Assembly (NCBI GenBank): GCA_021771675.1
Contig: JAETOP010000113.1
Coordinates: 1 to 11,988 of the forward strand
Length of the DNA stretch: 11,988 nucleotides
Source of the DNA: Oscillospiraceae bacterium
GTDB lineage: Bacteria > Bacillota_A > Clostridia > Oscillospirales > Oscillospiraceae
Direction of reading: 5' to 3'
Made by a program: the position numbers and the translations under genes. This document shows, in pieces, positions 1 to 6,820 of this stretch. The notes under the pieces were generated by a model. It did no database searches. It was given only the letters and a program-made list of their open reading frames with translations, and was not told where the DNA came from. The first letter of the stretch is position 1. Every line of letters starts with the position of its first letter.

Positions 1-39
1 CAAATCGTGAACACTCTTTTTGAGCAAGGCAGTACCTGA
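1..39 (+). CDS. C-terminal end of an unidentified plus-strand gene
   Basis: The first frame of the plus strand reads QIVNTLFEQGST and then TGA at 37-39. The gene starts to the left of the window, so only 12 residues are visible and no family can be named. The support is positional: the stop codon lies 17 nt before a hairpin with a T-rich tail on the same strand, which is how a gene end usually looks. It would converge on the minus-strand recombinase stub. It could still be a chance open frame. Confidence 0.35.
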   Translation, partial: QIVNTLFEQGST

Positions 40-56
40 TTTTTGTTACCCCCCGC

Positions 57-90
57 CGCCGAAAAATGACAAAATTTCTTCGGCGTTTTC
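57..90 (+). terminator. Rho-independent terminator, plus strand
   Basis: The arms CGCCGAA (57-63) and TTCGGCG (79-85) pair, with some further A-T pairing inside, and TTTTC follows at 86-90. On the minus strand the hairpin is followed by a G-run, so it is directional. It fits as the end of the plus-strand gene stopping at 39. It lies directly beside the stop of the truncated recombinase. Confidence 0.6.
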
Positions 91-342
91 TTACAATTTC
101 ATATCGGCGTTGACAAGCATTTCCTTAAAGCCAGGGCGGTTGAAATTTGTCCCACTGTAGCCGTCATCCACATAGTAGCGAAACTGTGTAATACCATGGT
201 CGCGGGCGTACCGCTCCAAAATCTGCTTTTGGTGCTGGATGCTGTTGCTGTCCCCTTCATTGTCATCGTCGCGGGACAGACGGCAGTAGAAAGCGTCCCA
301 TTTGTCAAGGGCGGGCTGTAACGAATTTCTGGCGGCGGGCAT
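91..342 (-). pseudogene. N-terminal stub of a large serine recombinase (TnpX/Tn4451-like)
   Basis: The 83 codons match the start of the resolvase catalytic domain of large serine recombinases. YCRLSRDDDNEGDSNSI (residues 19-35) holds the likely nucleophile Ser23 in the Y-x-R-x-S motif, and YYVDDGYSGTNFNRPGFKEML (56-76 region) is the conserved strand/helix that follows. Family members are usually 500 or more residues, with the rest of the catalytic domain, a recombinase domain and a zinc-ribbon/coiled-coil part, all missing here. Homology stops after GFKEML and the frame ends five residues or so later at TAA (91-93). I chose ATG 342 because it overlaps the preceding remnant stop as TAATG; an in-frame GTG at 375 is possible. 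The fragment cannot recombine DNA. It is in the same frame as the adhesin upstream, separated by one stop codon. Confidence 0.8.
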
Positions 343-410
343 TATTCCCGCCCCCTTTTCTGGCTCCGGCGGCACGCTGTCTCCAGCTCTTGCCTGATTA
401 GCGAAAACTT
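342..410 (-). pseudogene. C-terminal remnant of a small gene formerly upstream of the recombinase
   Basis: In a different frame from both neighbours, the bases just before the recombinase read NKFSLIRQELETACRRSQKR and onward to a TAA at 342-344. This stop overlaps the recombinase ATG as TAATG, the normal arrangement of coupled genes. The peptide is a charged amphipathic helix, as expected for a real protein end, and has no start codon of its own. Upstream in this frame the reading is closed inside the adhesin gene. The likely explanation is that the 5' part of this gene was lost when the adhesin gene was joined here. Its family is not recognised. Confidence 0.4.
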
Positions 411-2736
411 ATTCAGCGTTCTTATCCGGCAGGTACCAGGGTGCGGGTACGGAGATCTCTGTCACCCGGTATGTCCCGGGAGCGACATACTTGGTCACCT
501 TGCCGTCAGCCCCGGTAGTCCAATCATCCTGATAGTCACCGTTGATGGCTTCCACCCGCAGCACAGTGCCGGGGATCGGCTTTTGTGTATCAGCGTCAAT
601 CTTCGAGAGGGTCAGTTCAGGTTTCTTCAAATTCTCGAAAATAATTTCCTTCTCGTCGCCGCCGTTCAGGCTGATGGTCTGGGTGGGGGTCTCGCTGATG
701 ACATAGGGCTCTGGGACGGATTTCTCCGTCACGCGATAGCTGCCAGGAGCAACCCGCAGCTCCACAGAGCCGTTAGCCTCGGTGGTCACTTCATGGCGAT
801 AATCCCCATCAATCGCCTCCAGGAGAAAGACGGTGCCGGGGATAGGTCTGCTGGTGCCCTTCTCAATTTTACTGATCTTGAGCAACGGCTGCTTCTGGTT
901 GTCAAAAATCAGCTCCTTGTTGTCACCAGCCTCCAGCCAAATGGTCTGAGTGGGCTGCTCACTAACAACGTAAGGGTCGGGAACGGATTTTTCGGTCACT
1001 TCATAGCTGTCCACAGGAATATTGGTAAGAACAGCTCTGCCATCCGGTCCAGTGGTCACATCGTTGTGGTAGCCGTAGTGTATTCCCTTGATCTCGAAGT
1101 GGGTATTGGGGATCACATCACCAGTCTTGGCGTCCCGCTTCAAAATAGTCAGGCTCGGGAGCTTCTTATCGGAAGCTGTGACAGTGACAGTACCGCCGCC
1201 GTTAATAACGGCCTGATCCACATGGGCGATGACCGGGTCCGTCAAACAGGCGTAGGGCGGCGGGGCGCTCACCTCCACAAAAGCGTACATCCCCTCGGTC
1301 ACATCGGTAACGGTGATGGAACCGTCCGCTTTGGTGGCCTCGGTGCCGATGATCTGACCATCCTTAATGATGTTAAAGACTGCGCCGGGGAGAGGATTGT
1401 CACTGTCGTCCAGCTTAATGAGCTTGACCCTAATCTTGGCGTCATTCTCAAAGACCAAGGCGACATCGGTCTTGCCGTCCCACACAAAAGCCTGCTTTGT
1501 CTTACTGACATCAGGGCTCTTGGTGTACCCCTCCGGCGGGGTGACTTCCTCCGCAGTAAAACTGCCGATGGGCAGATCCTTCCAGGGCACATCGGTCAAA
1601 TAGCCGCCGACTCCTGTAACGTAGGTGCCAGTGAAGTCATTGTCTACGCCGGTGATCTTAATGACCGCACCAGCAAGTCCCTTGGTGGGATCGTCCGCAT
1701 CTACTTTGCGAATACTGCCTTCGCCTGTAATGACCGGCGTATCAGTAAATGTGACCGTAACGGTTTTATCACTGCCGCTGGGCAAGACCACATACTGCGG
1801 CCCAGCATTGTCAATCTCATAGTCGGGCGGCGGTTCCAATTCAGTCACGGCATAGGTACCCGCCTCCAGATTAGACAAGGTATAGGTCCCATCTTGGCCT
1901 GTTACAATCTCTTTGGAGTAGACGCCATTTTCAGAAGCGACGAGGAATCGGGCGCCGGGCAAACCCTTGTTGGGGTTTGTGGCGTCCACCTTCTTGACAG
2001 TGAGGCTGTACTTTTCACGGACGACACTCAATTCCCCCACCATAACAGCCTGCACATCATTGGAAGGATGGTAGCTGGAACCGGGGCCGGTGTAAGCGTA
2101 CTCATAGACATCGCACTCACCCCATACGCCCTCAGCGCCTAAATCCAGGATATATTTGACCCGGTCGCGGAAGGATATGCCGTCGATCAGGTCATCAATA
2201 CTGGAGTAATTCGTGTGTTCCAGGTTGTTGTAGACGCACATCAGCTCCTCGGCGCAGGCAGTCACGGGATCTGACAGCAGGCCGGCCTTATACCTCCAGA
2301 CAATAGCCTGCGTCCAGGCATTCATTGTCCAGGTGTAGTGGCTGTTCCATACATCGTTTGCACCCAAGGCGATAGCCCGGTCGGTAAAAACGCCAGTGGA
2401 GTGCGCGTAAAAATAGGCCATCATCGTCTTGACTGTGGGATCGGAGATAGGCTTGGGGTTACCCCATGTATGGCCCTTCAACGACCAGCCCATACCCTTG
2501 CCCTTCTCCGCACAGAAGCCCATGGTACTCTTTCCATTAAGGCCAAAGTGCATCTGGTGCATGTAGCACACGCCCAAGGCCGGGGAATCATACTTGATAC
2601 CATTATAGGCGCAGTCATCCATCTTGATCGTGTCCGGGGTGGCGGCCATAGCCGTCGTGGGCAGAAGCCCAAGCAGACAGACCAGCACCAGCAGGGCCGC
2701 AATCAGGCGGTTATGCGGTTTATGGATATTTTTCAT
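409..2736 (-). CDS. Thioester/SpaA-like Cna-B adhesin, C-terminally truncated
   Basis: This 775-residue secreted protein is a host-surface or pilus-type adhesin. Residues 1-31 are a signal peptide ending AMA. Residues about 50-235 resemble a thioester domain: Cys57 or Cys75 (GFCAEKG) would bond with Gln143 in the TQAIVW motif. Then come tandem Cna-B domains at about 243-332, 341-431, 436-524, 528-613 and 618-703, with the isopeptide pattern of Lys in the first strand, Glu in the VTE motif and Asn/Asp in the last strand (for example Lys623, Glu671, Asn702). A sixth repeat starts at 707 with Lys712 and Glu760, but the protein ends at 775 before the last strand. There is no LPxTG motif, membrane segment or positive tail, so it cannot be wall-anchored by the neighbouring sortase. 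A ribosome site GAGGAG precedes ATG 2736. The truncation is best explained by a deletion. Confidence 0.85.
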   Translation of the reverse strand: MKNIHKPHNRLIAALLVLVCLLGLLPTTAMAATPDTIKMDDCAYNGIKYDSPALGVCYMHQMHFGLNGKSTMGFCAEKGKGMGWSLKGHTWGNPKPISDPTVKTMMAYFYAHSTGVFTDRAIALGANDVWNSHYTWTMNAWTQAIVWRYKAGLLSDPVTACAEELMCVYNNLEHTNYSSIDDLIDGISFRDRVKYILDLGAEGVWGECDVYEYAYTGPGSSYHPSNDVQAVMVGELSVVREKYSLTVKKVDATNPNKGLPGARFLVASENGVYSKEIVTGQDGTYTLSNLEAGTYAVTELEPPPDYEIDNAGPQYVVLPSGSDKTVTVTFTDTPVITGEGSIRKVDADDPTKGLAGAVIKITGVDNDFTGTYVTGVGGYLTDVPWKDLPIGSFTAEEVTPPEGYTKSPDVSKTKQAFVWDGKTDVALVFENDAKIRVKLIKLDDSDNPLPGAVFNIIKDGQIIGTEATKADGSITVTDVTEGMYAFVEVSAPPPYACLTDPVIAHVDQAVINGGGTVTVTASDKKLPSLTILKRDAKTGDVIPNTHFEIKGIHYGYHNDVTTGPDGRAVLTNIPVDSYEVTEKSVPDPYVVSEQPTQTIWLEAGDNKELIFDNQKQPLLKISKIEKGTSRPIPGTVFLLEAIDGDYRHEVTTEANGSVELRVAPGSYRVTEKSVPEPYVISETPTQTISLNGGDEKEIIFENLKKPELTLSKIDADTQKPIPGTVLRVEAINGDYQDDWTTGADGKVTKYVAPGTYRVTEISVPAPWYLPDKNAE

Positions 2737-2760
2737 GTTTTATCATTCTCCTCGGCATAG

Positions 2761-2794
2761 AAAAAGACCTCTCAGCTCTCGCTGAAAGGTCTTT
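2761..2794 (-). terminator. Hairpin terminator between CAP-protein and adhesin genes
   Basis: AAAGACCT (2763-2770) pairs with AGGTCTTT (2787-2794), and CAGC (2773-2776) with GCTG (2781-2784). On the minus strand the stem is followed by TTTTTC, so it ends transcription of the CAP-protein gene that stops at 2811. The adhesin start codon is only 24 nt further on, with no room for a promoter between, so the adhesin depends on read-through or on regulated antitermination. The A-rich side also gives weak activity on the plus strand. Confidence 0.75.
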
Positions 2795-2810
2795 GTTTGC
2801 CGGTTTTCAG

Positions 2811-3779
2811 TTATTCGTACGGGTTGTGGGTACCCGGCATCCCGATGAACATAAAGCAGAATGTCGCTCCCCTGTCGTTTTCGGTAACACCGACACCCAG
2901 GCTGCCGCCGCCGGCATCAATCATGGTCGAAAAGTGGCCGGGCGAACTGATCCAGTTAGCGACAGCGCGTTGGGCGGTTTCCTCTGGACCCACGCCGGTG
3001 AATGCTGTCAGATTACAGCCAAAACCGTGCGGGTAGCCAAATGCAATAGCAGCCTCACACTCTTCCTTAGTGTCGTGCCAGGAATACTGCTTATCAGACA
3101 TGGTCTGAGCCGCATTCATTAGGGCATCATCGACAGGCAGTTCCGGTACACCGTTGGCTACGCGGGTCTGGTTAATCAGACGGATCATCTCCAGCCGAAT
3201 CTCCATATTGGCATTCAAATTGGCGCTGCTCCCAGGGTTCCCGCTGGCAGGGTCTGCGGGTTCCACCGTGATGGTCACGTTTCCCGTCTGGCCATCCGGG
3301 GCGGTCACCGTGATGATTGTTGTACCGGGGGTTTTGGTGTTGACCGTCCAATAGTTAAGGACTTTCGCCACACTGGCTACAGCGGGATTGCTGGAGATCA
3401 CAGTATAATCCGAACGGCTGGGAGAGATAATCAGGGAACTGGTTACCCCCTCCTTCAGTGTGCTTCCCTTGATGCTGCCTACCCGGATAGAAGCACTGTC
3501 CTGTGCGGGAGCCTCGCCGGTATAGGGGGTGTCGCTGTCAATCTGGACGGCCTGACCGTCCCAGTAGACATTGAAGCCAACCATTTGTCCGATGTCCCGG
3601 AGTTTGACGTAGTTGTTGCCGCCAATATTGTACGCATTCATCTGAACCGGAACACCGTCTACATAGGCACGCTGGGGCGCGTATTCCGCCATGACCCCAG
3701 CGGCGTAGGCCACACCGCCACCGAACAGCATCATCCCAGTGAGCAGTCCTACTACGAAGCTCATTGTTTGCTTTTTCAT
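2811..3779 (-). CDS. Secreted CAP-domain (SCP/YkwD-like) protein
   Basis: The 322-residue protein has an N-terminal signal or anchor (residues 1-27, ending AYAAG). A copper-amine-oxidase-N-like module follows at about 34-85 (YVDGVPV, YVKLRDIG), then a bacterial Ig-like segment at 96-174 and a CAP domain at about 191-316. The CAP domain keeps ISSPGH with His282, acidic residues Glu266/267, and His235. CAP proteins in Firmicutes are secreted; their targets are mostly unknown, and no enzymatic role can be claimed. ATG 3779 is chosen because AGGAGG lies 8 nt before it; the longer frame starting at 3821 would begin inside the -10 box. The gene has its own promoter and terminator, so it can be expressed apart from the sortase gene ending at 3847. 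Confidence 0.85.
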   Translation of the reverse strand: MKKQTMSFVVGLLTGMMLFGGGVAYAAGVMAEYAPQRAYVDGVPVQMNAYNIGGNNYVKLRDIGQMVGFNVYWDGQAVQIDSDTPYTGEAPAQDSASIRVGSIKGSTLKEGVTSSLIISPSRSDYTVISSNPAVASVAKVLNYWTVNTKTPGTTIITVTAPDGQTGNVTITVEPADPASGNPGSSANLNANMEIRLEMIRLINQTRVANGVPELPVDDALMNAAQTMSDKQYSWHDTKEECEAAIAFGYPHGFGCNLTAFTGVGPEETAQRAVANWISSPGHFSTMIDAGGGSLGVGVTENDRGATFCFMFIGMPGTHNPYE

Positions 3780-3812
3780 GTTTGATTCCTCCTGTTCTTT
3801 GTATTCACCATA

Positions 3813-3841
3813 ATTATACAAATAAGCAGGGGAATTTACAA
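3813..3841 (-). promoter_or_regulatory. SigA-type promoter for the CAP-protein gene
   Basis: On the minus strand TTGTAA (3836-3841) and a perfect TATAAT (3813-3818) are 17 bp apart. Transcription would start near 3806 and the ATG is at 3779, leaving about 27 nt of leader with AGGAGG. The promoter sits right after the sortase stop codon, in a locally AT-rich gap. Confidence 0.75.
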
Positions 3842-3846
3842 CGCAG

Positions 3847-4683
3847 CTACCTCACTTCCCGGGCCTGAACACACCAGCGCATGTTCCGGACGTTCTGGAC
3901 GCAGGTGACCAGGGTAATTATGTTGTCGTTCGTGCGTTCCAGCCGGGAGAAATCGGTTTCCTCGATTTGTCCGACAAAAAAGACCTCGTATGTCCTGGTA
4001 CCCAGCTGAGTGGTGTACGTGATCTGATCCCCGGTCTTCAAGGTATGGATCTTACCAAAATGATTGGTAACGCCTCTGTTGTGGCCGGCGATTCCCACGT
4101 TGCCATCCCAGCAGGAAGTGGATTTGAAATGCCCCGCTCCTTTAGCCAGGTTCTCCAGGCTCTCCGTCTCATAGACCTTGACGTTTACCCCGATGCTGGG
4201 GATCTTCAGCCGCCCGATGCTGCCGTCCGAATAGTAGAGACCATCCGGCAGGGTAAAGGGCGTGGAGGAAGTGGTGACATCACTCGCCGGCAGGGTAAAG
4301 GGCGTGGAGGAAGTGGTGACATCACTCGCCGGCGGGGTCACGGACTCAGCGGGCGGGTAATAGGCAGTACCCCCTCCAATGGGAGTCGTGACGGAACTGC
4401 TCGCCTGAGTCTGTGCCTGCGGAATCAGCATGACCCCGCTCCCAGTCTGGTAGGACTCAGGACTGCCAAAGGGCGGCGGAACCACAGCCGAGTTTTTGCT
4501 GCGGTCGATATTGCTCTGCTCTGTCACGCCGCCGCCCACTACCGTGACCTGATCCACCGAGGTAGGGGACGCGAACAGGGGGTCCTCCGGACCGTCGATG
4601 TTATACTCAGCCGCCATGGCCGTCGTGGCCATCGTCATGGTGAGCATCAGCGCCACCCCGGCCATCATCAGCAATCTCTTCAT
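3847..4683 (-). CDS. Class D-like sortase (cysteine transpeptidase)
   Basis: This 278-residue protein would cut a sorting motif on exported proteins and join them to the cell wall or to pilin subunits outside the membrane. Residues 1-25 are a signal/anchor ending AMAAE. Residues 26-150 are a Pro/Ser/Thr-rich linker with two perfect 14-residue repeats (119-132 and 133-146). The catalytic domain at about 156-278 keeps GIAGHNRG (His201), TLVTC (Cys261) and the Arg after it (Arg269 in MRWCVQA). It starts inside the 3' end of the preceding gene (77 nt overlap), with GGAG 10 nt before ATG 4683. Its natural partner would be the adhesin gene downstream, but that protein now lacks a sorting signal. 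The other surface proteins in the window have no clear LPxTG motif either, so its present substrate is unclear. Confidence 0.88.
   Translation of the reverse strand: MKRLLMMAGVALMLTMTMATTAMAAEYNIDGPEDPLFASPTSVDQVTVVGGGVTEQSNIDRSKNSAVVPPPFGSPESYQTGSGVMLIPQAQTQASSSVTTPIGGGTAYYPPAESVTPPASDVTTSSTPFTLPASDVTTSSTPFTLPDGLYYSDGSIGRLKIPSIGVNVKVYETESLENLAKGAGHFKSTSCWDGNVGIAGHNRGVTNHFGKIHTLKTGDQITYTTQLGTRTYEVFFVGQIEETDFSRLERTNDNIITLVTCVQNVRNMRWCVQAREVR
4245..4328. repeat. Perfect 42-bp tandem duplication within the sortase gene
   Basis: Two identical 42-bp units lie head to tail (4245-4286 and 4287-4328), followed by a partial third start. Because 42 is a multiple of three, the duplication adds 14 residues (ASDVTTSSTPFTLP) to the linker without changing frame. 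Exact identity at the DNA level points to a recent slippage event. Confidence 0.95.
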
Positions 4684-5581
4684 AGCTCATGCGCTCCTTT
4701 CGTTTCATCACAAAATAGGTTCCGCCCACACCAGCAGCCAGGGCGGCCAGACCGAGGGCTGTCATAACCGGCCATCCGGCTCCAGCCTGCGGCTGTTCCT
4801 CCTCTGTCACAGGTTCCGGGTCAGCAGGGGCGATAGGGGTGCCGGTGTAAATGACGGTATAGCGGATGACCGTCACACCGGTGCGGTACACCTCTCCGGT
4901 GTAATTGGCGGTGGTGGTGTAGCCGGTGACATAGCTGACCGATTTGCTGCCACCATAGGTGCAGATAGCGGTAAAACGGTCGCCGATCTCATAGTCATCG
5001 GCGTTATAGGTGTTGTCAGTCTGCCACTGGACATCCTGGAGTTTCAGCGTCCGGCCACCCTCCGTGATGGTTTTTGGCAGATGATTGGTGTCAGCGCTAG
5101 CCAGATTGGGATAACTGCGAGTTGCCGTGACAGGCTTAGTGGAGCTGCCATAACCAGAGGGCTCAGTCTTGATACTGTCCAGCACCAGATGGAGCGTACC
5201 AGCAAACCCGTCCTCTGTGGTGGTCTCCTTCTCCTGGGGCAGCAGCTCCAGGATAGTCTCCATGTCCTTCTTGGAGCTGTCCACACTTTCTGTCTGGGTA
5301 ATGGTCTGGGTCTGAGAGCCGATAACTACCTCCCGCAGAATGTCGGTGCATTCATATCTGGCCCCATCCCGCTCAAACGCCGCCATGGGAAGCGTAGAGG
5401 GGTCTGTATTGGGCGAGAGGTCATAGACCTTGCGAATCTCCCTGGAATCCTGGTCGATGATGATGTCCACCGGCAGCAAGGCCTCCGGATCCGCCAGATT
5501 CACGGATGCCGCCCCAGCGGGCAGCGCCAGCGCCGTCAGCAGCAGAAGCGATACCAACAGGGATATGAACCTTTTTTTCAC
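4607..5581 (-). CDS. Exported membrane-anchored surface protein of unknown function
   Basis: I do not recognise the family. The 324 residues show a signal peptide (1-25, ending PAGAA), a 240-residue extracellular part rich in Thr, Ser and beta-type sequence with few cysteines (Cys78, Cys207), a Pro/Glu-rich stalk (about 248-266), one membrane helix (about 270-292) and a short tail starting KRKER. This is a type I membrane topology. It starts with GTG at 5581, 9 nt after AGGAGG. The last 25 codons overlap the sortase signal peptide in another frame, giving a Gly/His/Asp-rich tail. It lies between the pilin-like gene and the sortase and is probably co-transcribed with both. A role at the cell surface during conjugation or adhesion is an inference from position only. 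Confidence 0.7.
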   Translation of the reverse strand: MKKRFISLLVSLLLLTALALPAGAASVNLADPEALLPVDIIIDQDSREIRKVYDLSPNTDPSTLPMAAFERDGARYECTDILREVVIGSQTQTITQTESVDSSKKDMETILELLPQEKETTTEDGFAGTLHLVLDSIKTEPSGYGSSTKPVTATRSYPNLASADTNHLPKTITEGGRTLKLQDVQWQTDNTYNADDYEIGDRFTAICTYGGSKSVSYVTGYTTTANYTGEVYRTGVTVIRYTVIYTGTPIAPADPEPVTEEEQPQAGAGWPVMTALGLAALAAGVGGTYFVMKRKERMSYEEIADDGRGGADAHHDDGHDGHGG

Positions 5582-5626
5582 TGGGCTTTTCCTCCTTTTC
5601 TGGATATATGGTTCATTTGCGGTTGC

Positions 5627-6007
5627 TCAGGGTGTGTACTGCCCGCCTTGAATCAGCGGCTGCAGGTATGCCACCGCGAATCCGAGCGTGTTGAGGACGA
5701 TCCACGTCACCACAATACGCTTGAGCCAGCTGGTGGCCTCAGCAACCGCCCGTTCATTGCGGGAGATCATGCGTACCAGCAGCGCCACTGCGGCGGCCGT
5801 CACGCCCACGATGGTGGAGATGCCCACCAGCTGGCCGTAAACATCCGCAATGATTGTGGAAAACCGGGTCCACATCGTGTCGGCTGCAGCGGCAGGCTGT
5901 GCGGTCAGCAGCAGCATGTAGCCGACAGACGCCGCTGCTTGAGCCCAGCGCTGCAGCCTTGCCGATCCAGGGCTGATGGTATGCTTTTTGCGCTCCCTTT
6001 TTGCCAT
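5627..6007 (-). CDS. VirB2/TrbC-like pilin or small membrane protein
   Basis: The 126-residue protein has a basic N-terminus (KRERKK), a long signal-like segment ending AQPAAAAD (about residues 20-42), and two membrane helices (about 59-80 and 96-116) joined by a charged loop (SRNERAVAEA). Length, late signal cleavage and the two-helix hairpin match VirB2/TrbC-type pilins of type IV secretion systems; there is no motif that settles it. I take ATG 6007, which has GGAGG 7 nt before it, and not the longer frame from 6124, since that would translate through the leader hairpin. It has its own promoter and a strong hairpin leader. The next gene starts 45 nt downstream. It could instead be another small membrane component of the transfer apparatus. 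Confidence 0.55.
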   Translation of the reverse strand: MAKRERKKHTISPGSARLQRWAQAAASVGYMLLLTAQPAAAADTMWTRFSTIIADVYGQLVGISTIVGVTAAAVALLVRMISRNERAVAEATSWLKRIVVTWIVLNTLGFAVAYLQPLIQGGQYTP

Positions 6008-6032
6008 ACAGGTTCCTCCTTCCTGATAATCT

Positions 6033-6097
6033 GGGCAGCAAAAAGCGCCGCCCCCGCAGGGAAGCCAGAGGCTTTCTGCGGGACCGGCGCACTGCCC
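6033..6097 (-). terminator. Long leader hairpin with intrinsic terminator before the pilin-like gene
   Basis: On the minus strand GCGCCG, CCCGCAG and AAGCC pair with GGCTT, CTGCGGG and CGGCGC around a TCT loop (6045-6090), followed by TTTTT (6040-6044). A further GGGCAG/CTGCCC pair (6033-6038 and 6092-6097) encloses the T-run. The structure ends 26-33 nt before the pilin start codon and lies inside the leader of the promoter at 6120-6149, so it looks like an attenuator rather than an ordinary gene end. Confidence 0.8.
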
Positions 6098-6119
6098 GTG
6101 CCCACTTTTGGACGCTACT

Positions 6120-6149
6120 ATCATAGCACATTTACACTCCCCATGTCAT
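6120..6149 (-). promoter_or_regulatory. Promoter with extended -10 for the pilin-like gene
   Basis: ATGACA (6144-6149, 5 of 6 to TTGACA) and TATGAT (6120-6125, 5 of 6) are 18 bp apart, and TG lies one base before the -10 (TGCTATGAT), an extended -10. The start would be near 6113, giving a leader of about 107 nt that contains the whole hairpin. The -35 box lies inside the 19-codon ORF upstream. Confidence 0.6.
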
Positions 6150-6191
6150 CAGCAGCAGCACTGCCAATTTTCCTGCCATTTTATCTGCCAT
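6132..6191 (-). CDS. 19-residue hydrophobic microprotein
   Basis: A short frame reads MADKMAGKLAVLLLMTWGV. Its ATG overlaps the stop of the preceding HTH gene by one base (TGATG) and has a perfect GGAGG 7 nt before it, so translation is very likely. The N-terminus is charged and the last eleven residues are hydrophobic, as in a tiny membrane peptide. Its stop lies 34 nt before the leader hairpin of the pilin-like gene. It could act as a leader peptide, a membrane microprotein, or simply be a leftover coupled ORF; no family is recognised. Confidence 0.5.
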   Translation of the reverse strand: MADKMAGKLAVLLLMTWGV

Positions 6192-6820
6192 CAGTTTCCC
6201 TCCAGCAGGGTCAGGATTTCCAGCCATGCGTCCAGGCACCCGGCTGGGGCCGTCCAGAGCCGGATGGAGAGGATATTGACCGCCTGCTGCCGGAGCCTGT
6301 AATAGTGCCTGTCTGAGATGTCCAGCCGGTAGAGGATCTCCTGATGGGTGAGCTTGTCCGGGGTAACAAAAGTCTGGAAAATGATATTATACATCATTTC
6401 GCCGTTCCCAGGCTTCTGTTGGAGCACCGTCAGTGCATCGTTGATCCGGTCCAGCAGCAGCCGGGACTGTTTGATACTCAGCATCCGGTGCTCCAGCCGG
6501 GCATTCCCCATGGCCAGTTGAGTGTCCACCATACTGAGCAGGGCGTCCAGGTCCTTCAGCGGGCGGTCCAGCTCCTCTGCCACCTGTTCCGGGAAGCATT
6601 CCAGCGCCCAGACGATATCCCGGTAGTGCTTGAGCATCATCTGGGTATTGTGGTACATATTGCGGCGCAGAGCCTGCTCCGCCTGACGGGCTCTTTCATT
6701 TACGATGCTGGGATCCTCCACGATCCCCCGGCGCTCCAGCAGCAAGATCAGCTGCTCCGTCTGGGGAGAAAATTCGTTTTTCGGCAGTTCACCACAGTGG
6801 GTCGCCTTCAAATCTGCCAT
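6191..6820 (-). CDS. HTH (sigma region 4-like) ICE protein
   Basis: The 209-residue protein is mostly helical. Its C-terminal part (about residues 154-188) reads as a helix-turn-helix of the sigma-70 region 4/ArpU type, with LTHQEILYRLDISDRHYYRL followed by a basic helix ending SIRLW. The N-terminal 150 residues are charged helices of unknown fold. A DNA-binding regulatory role for element genes is likely but inferred from this motif alone. ATG 6820 is used because GGAGGT lies 7 nt before it; the frame stays open to 6883 but has no ribosome site there. Its start overlaps the end of the gene upstream by 32 nt, and its stop overlaps the next microprotein start, so the three are translationally linked. 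Confidence 0.65.
   Translation of the reverse strand: MADLKATHCGELPKNEFSPQTEQLILLLERRGIVEDPSIVNERARQAEQALRRNMYHNTQMMLKHYRDIVWALECFPEQVAEELDRPLKDLDALLSMVDTQLAMGNARLEHRMLSIKQSRLLLDRINDALTVLQQKPGNGEMMYNIIFQTFVTPDKLTHQEILYRLDISDRHYYRLRQQAVNILSIRLWTAPAGCLDAWLEILTLLEGN

Noticed and set aside
583..2142. Long plus-strand open frame (519 codons) opposite the adhesin gene
   Set aside because: It is a shadow of the repetitive GC-rich Cna-B coding sequence; it has no family-like motifs, signal or ribosome site, while the minus frame is clearly a real adhesin.
3780..3821. Longer start for the CAP-domain protein at 3821
   Set aside because: It would begin within the -10 region of a strong promoter, while ATG 3779 has an AGGAGG site and begins a proper signal peptide.
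4245..4328. Possible CRISPR-like repeat
   Set aside because: There are only two units, directly abutting without spacers, and they lie in frame within the sortase linker.
6008..6124. Longer start for the pilin-like protein at 6124
   Set aside because: The extra 39 codons would translate the leader hairpin and give a Cys/Gly-rich sequence unlike the rest; ATG 6007 has the ribosome site.
4598..6316. Long plus-strand open frame (572 codons) spanning the sortase start, surface protein and pilin-like genes
   Set aside because: It runs antisense to well-supported genes and across their intergenic gaps, terminator and promoter, and its sequence is rich in Arg/His/Gln of the kind produced by antisense frames.
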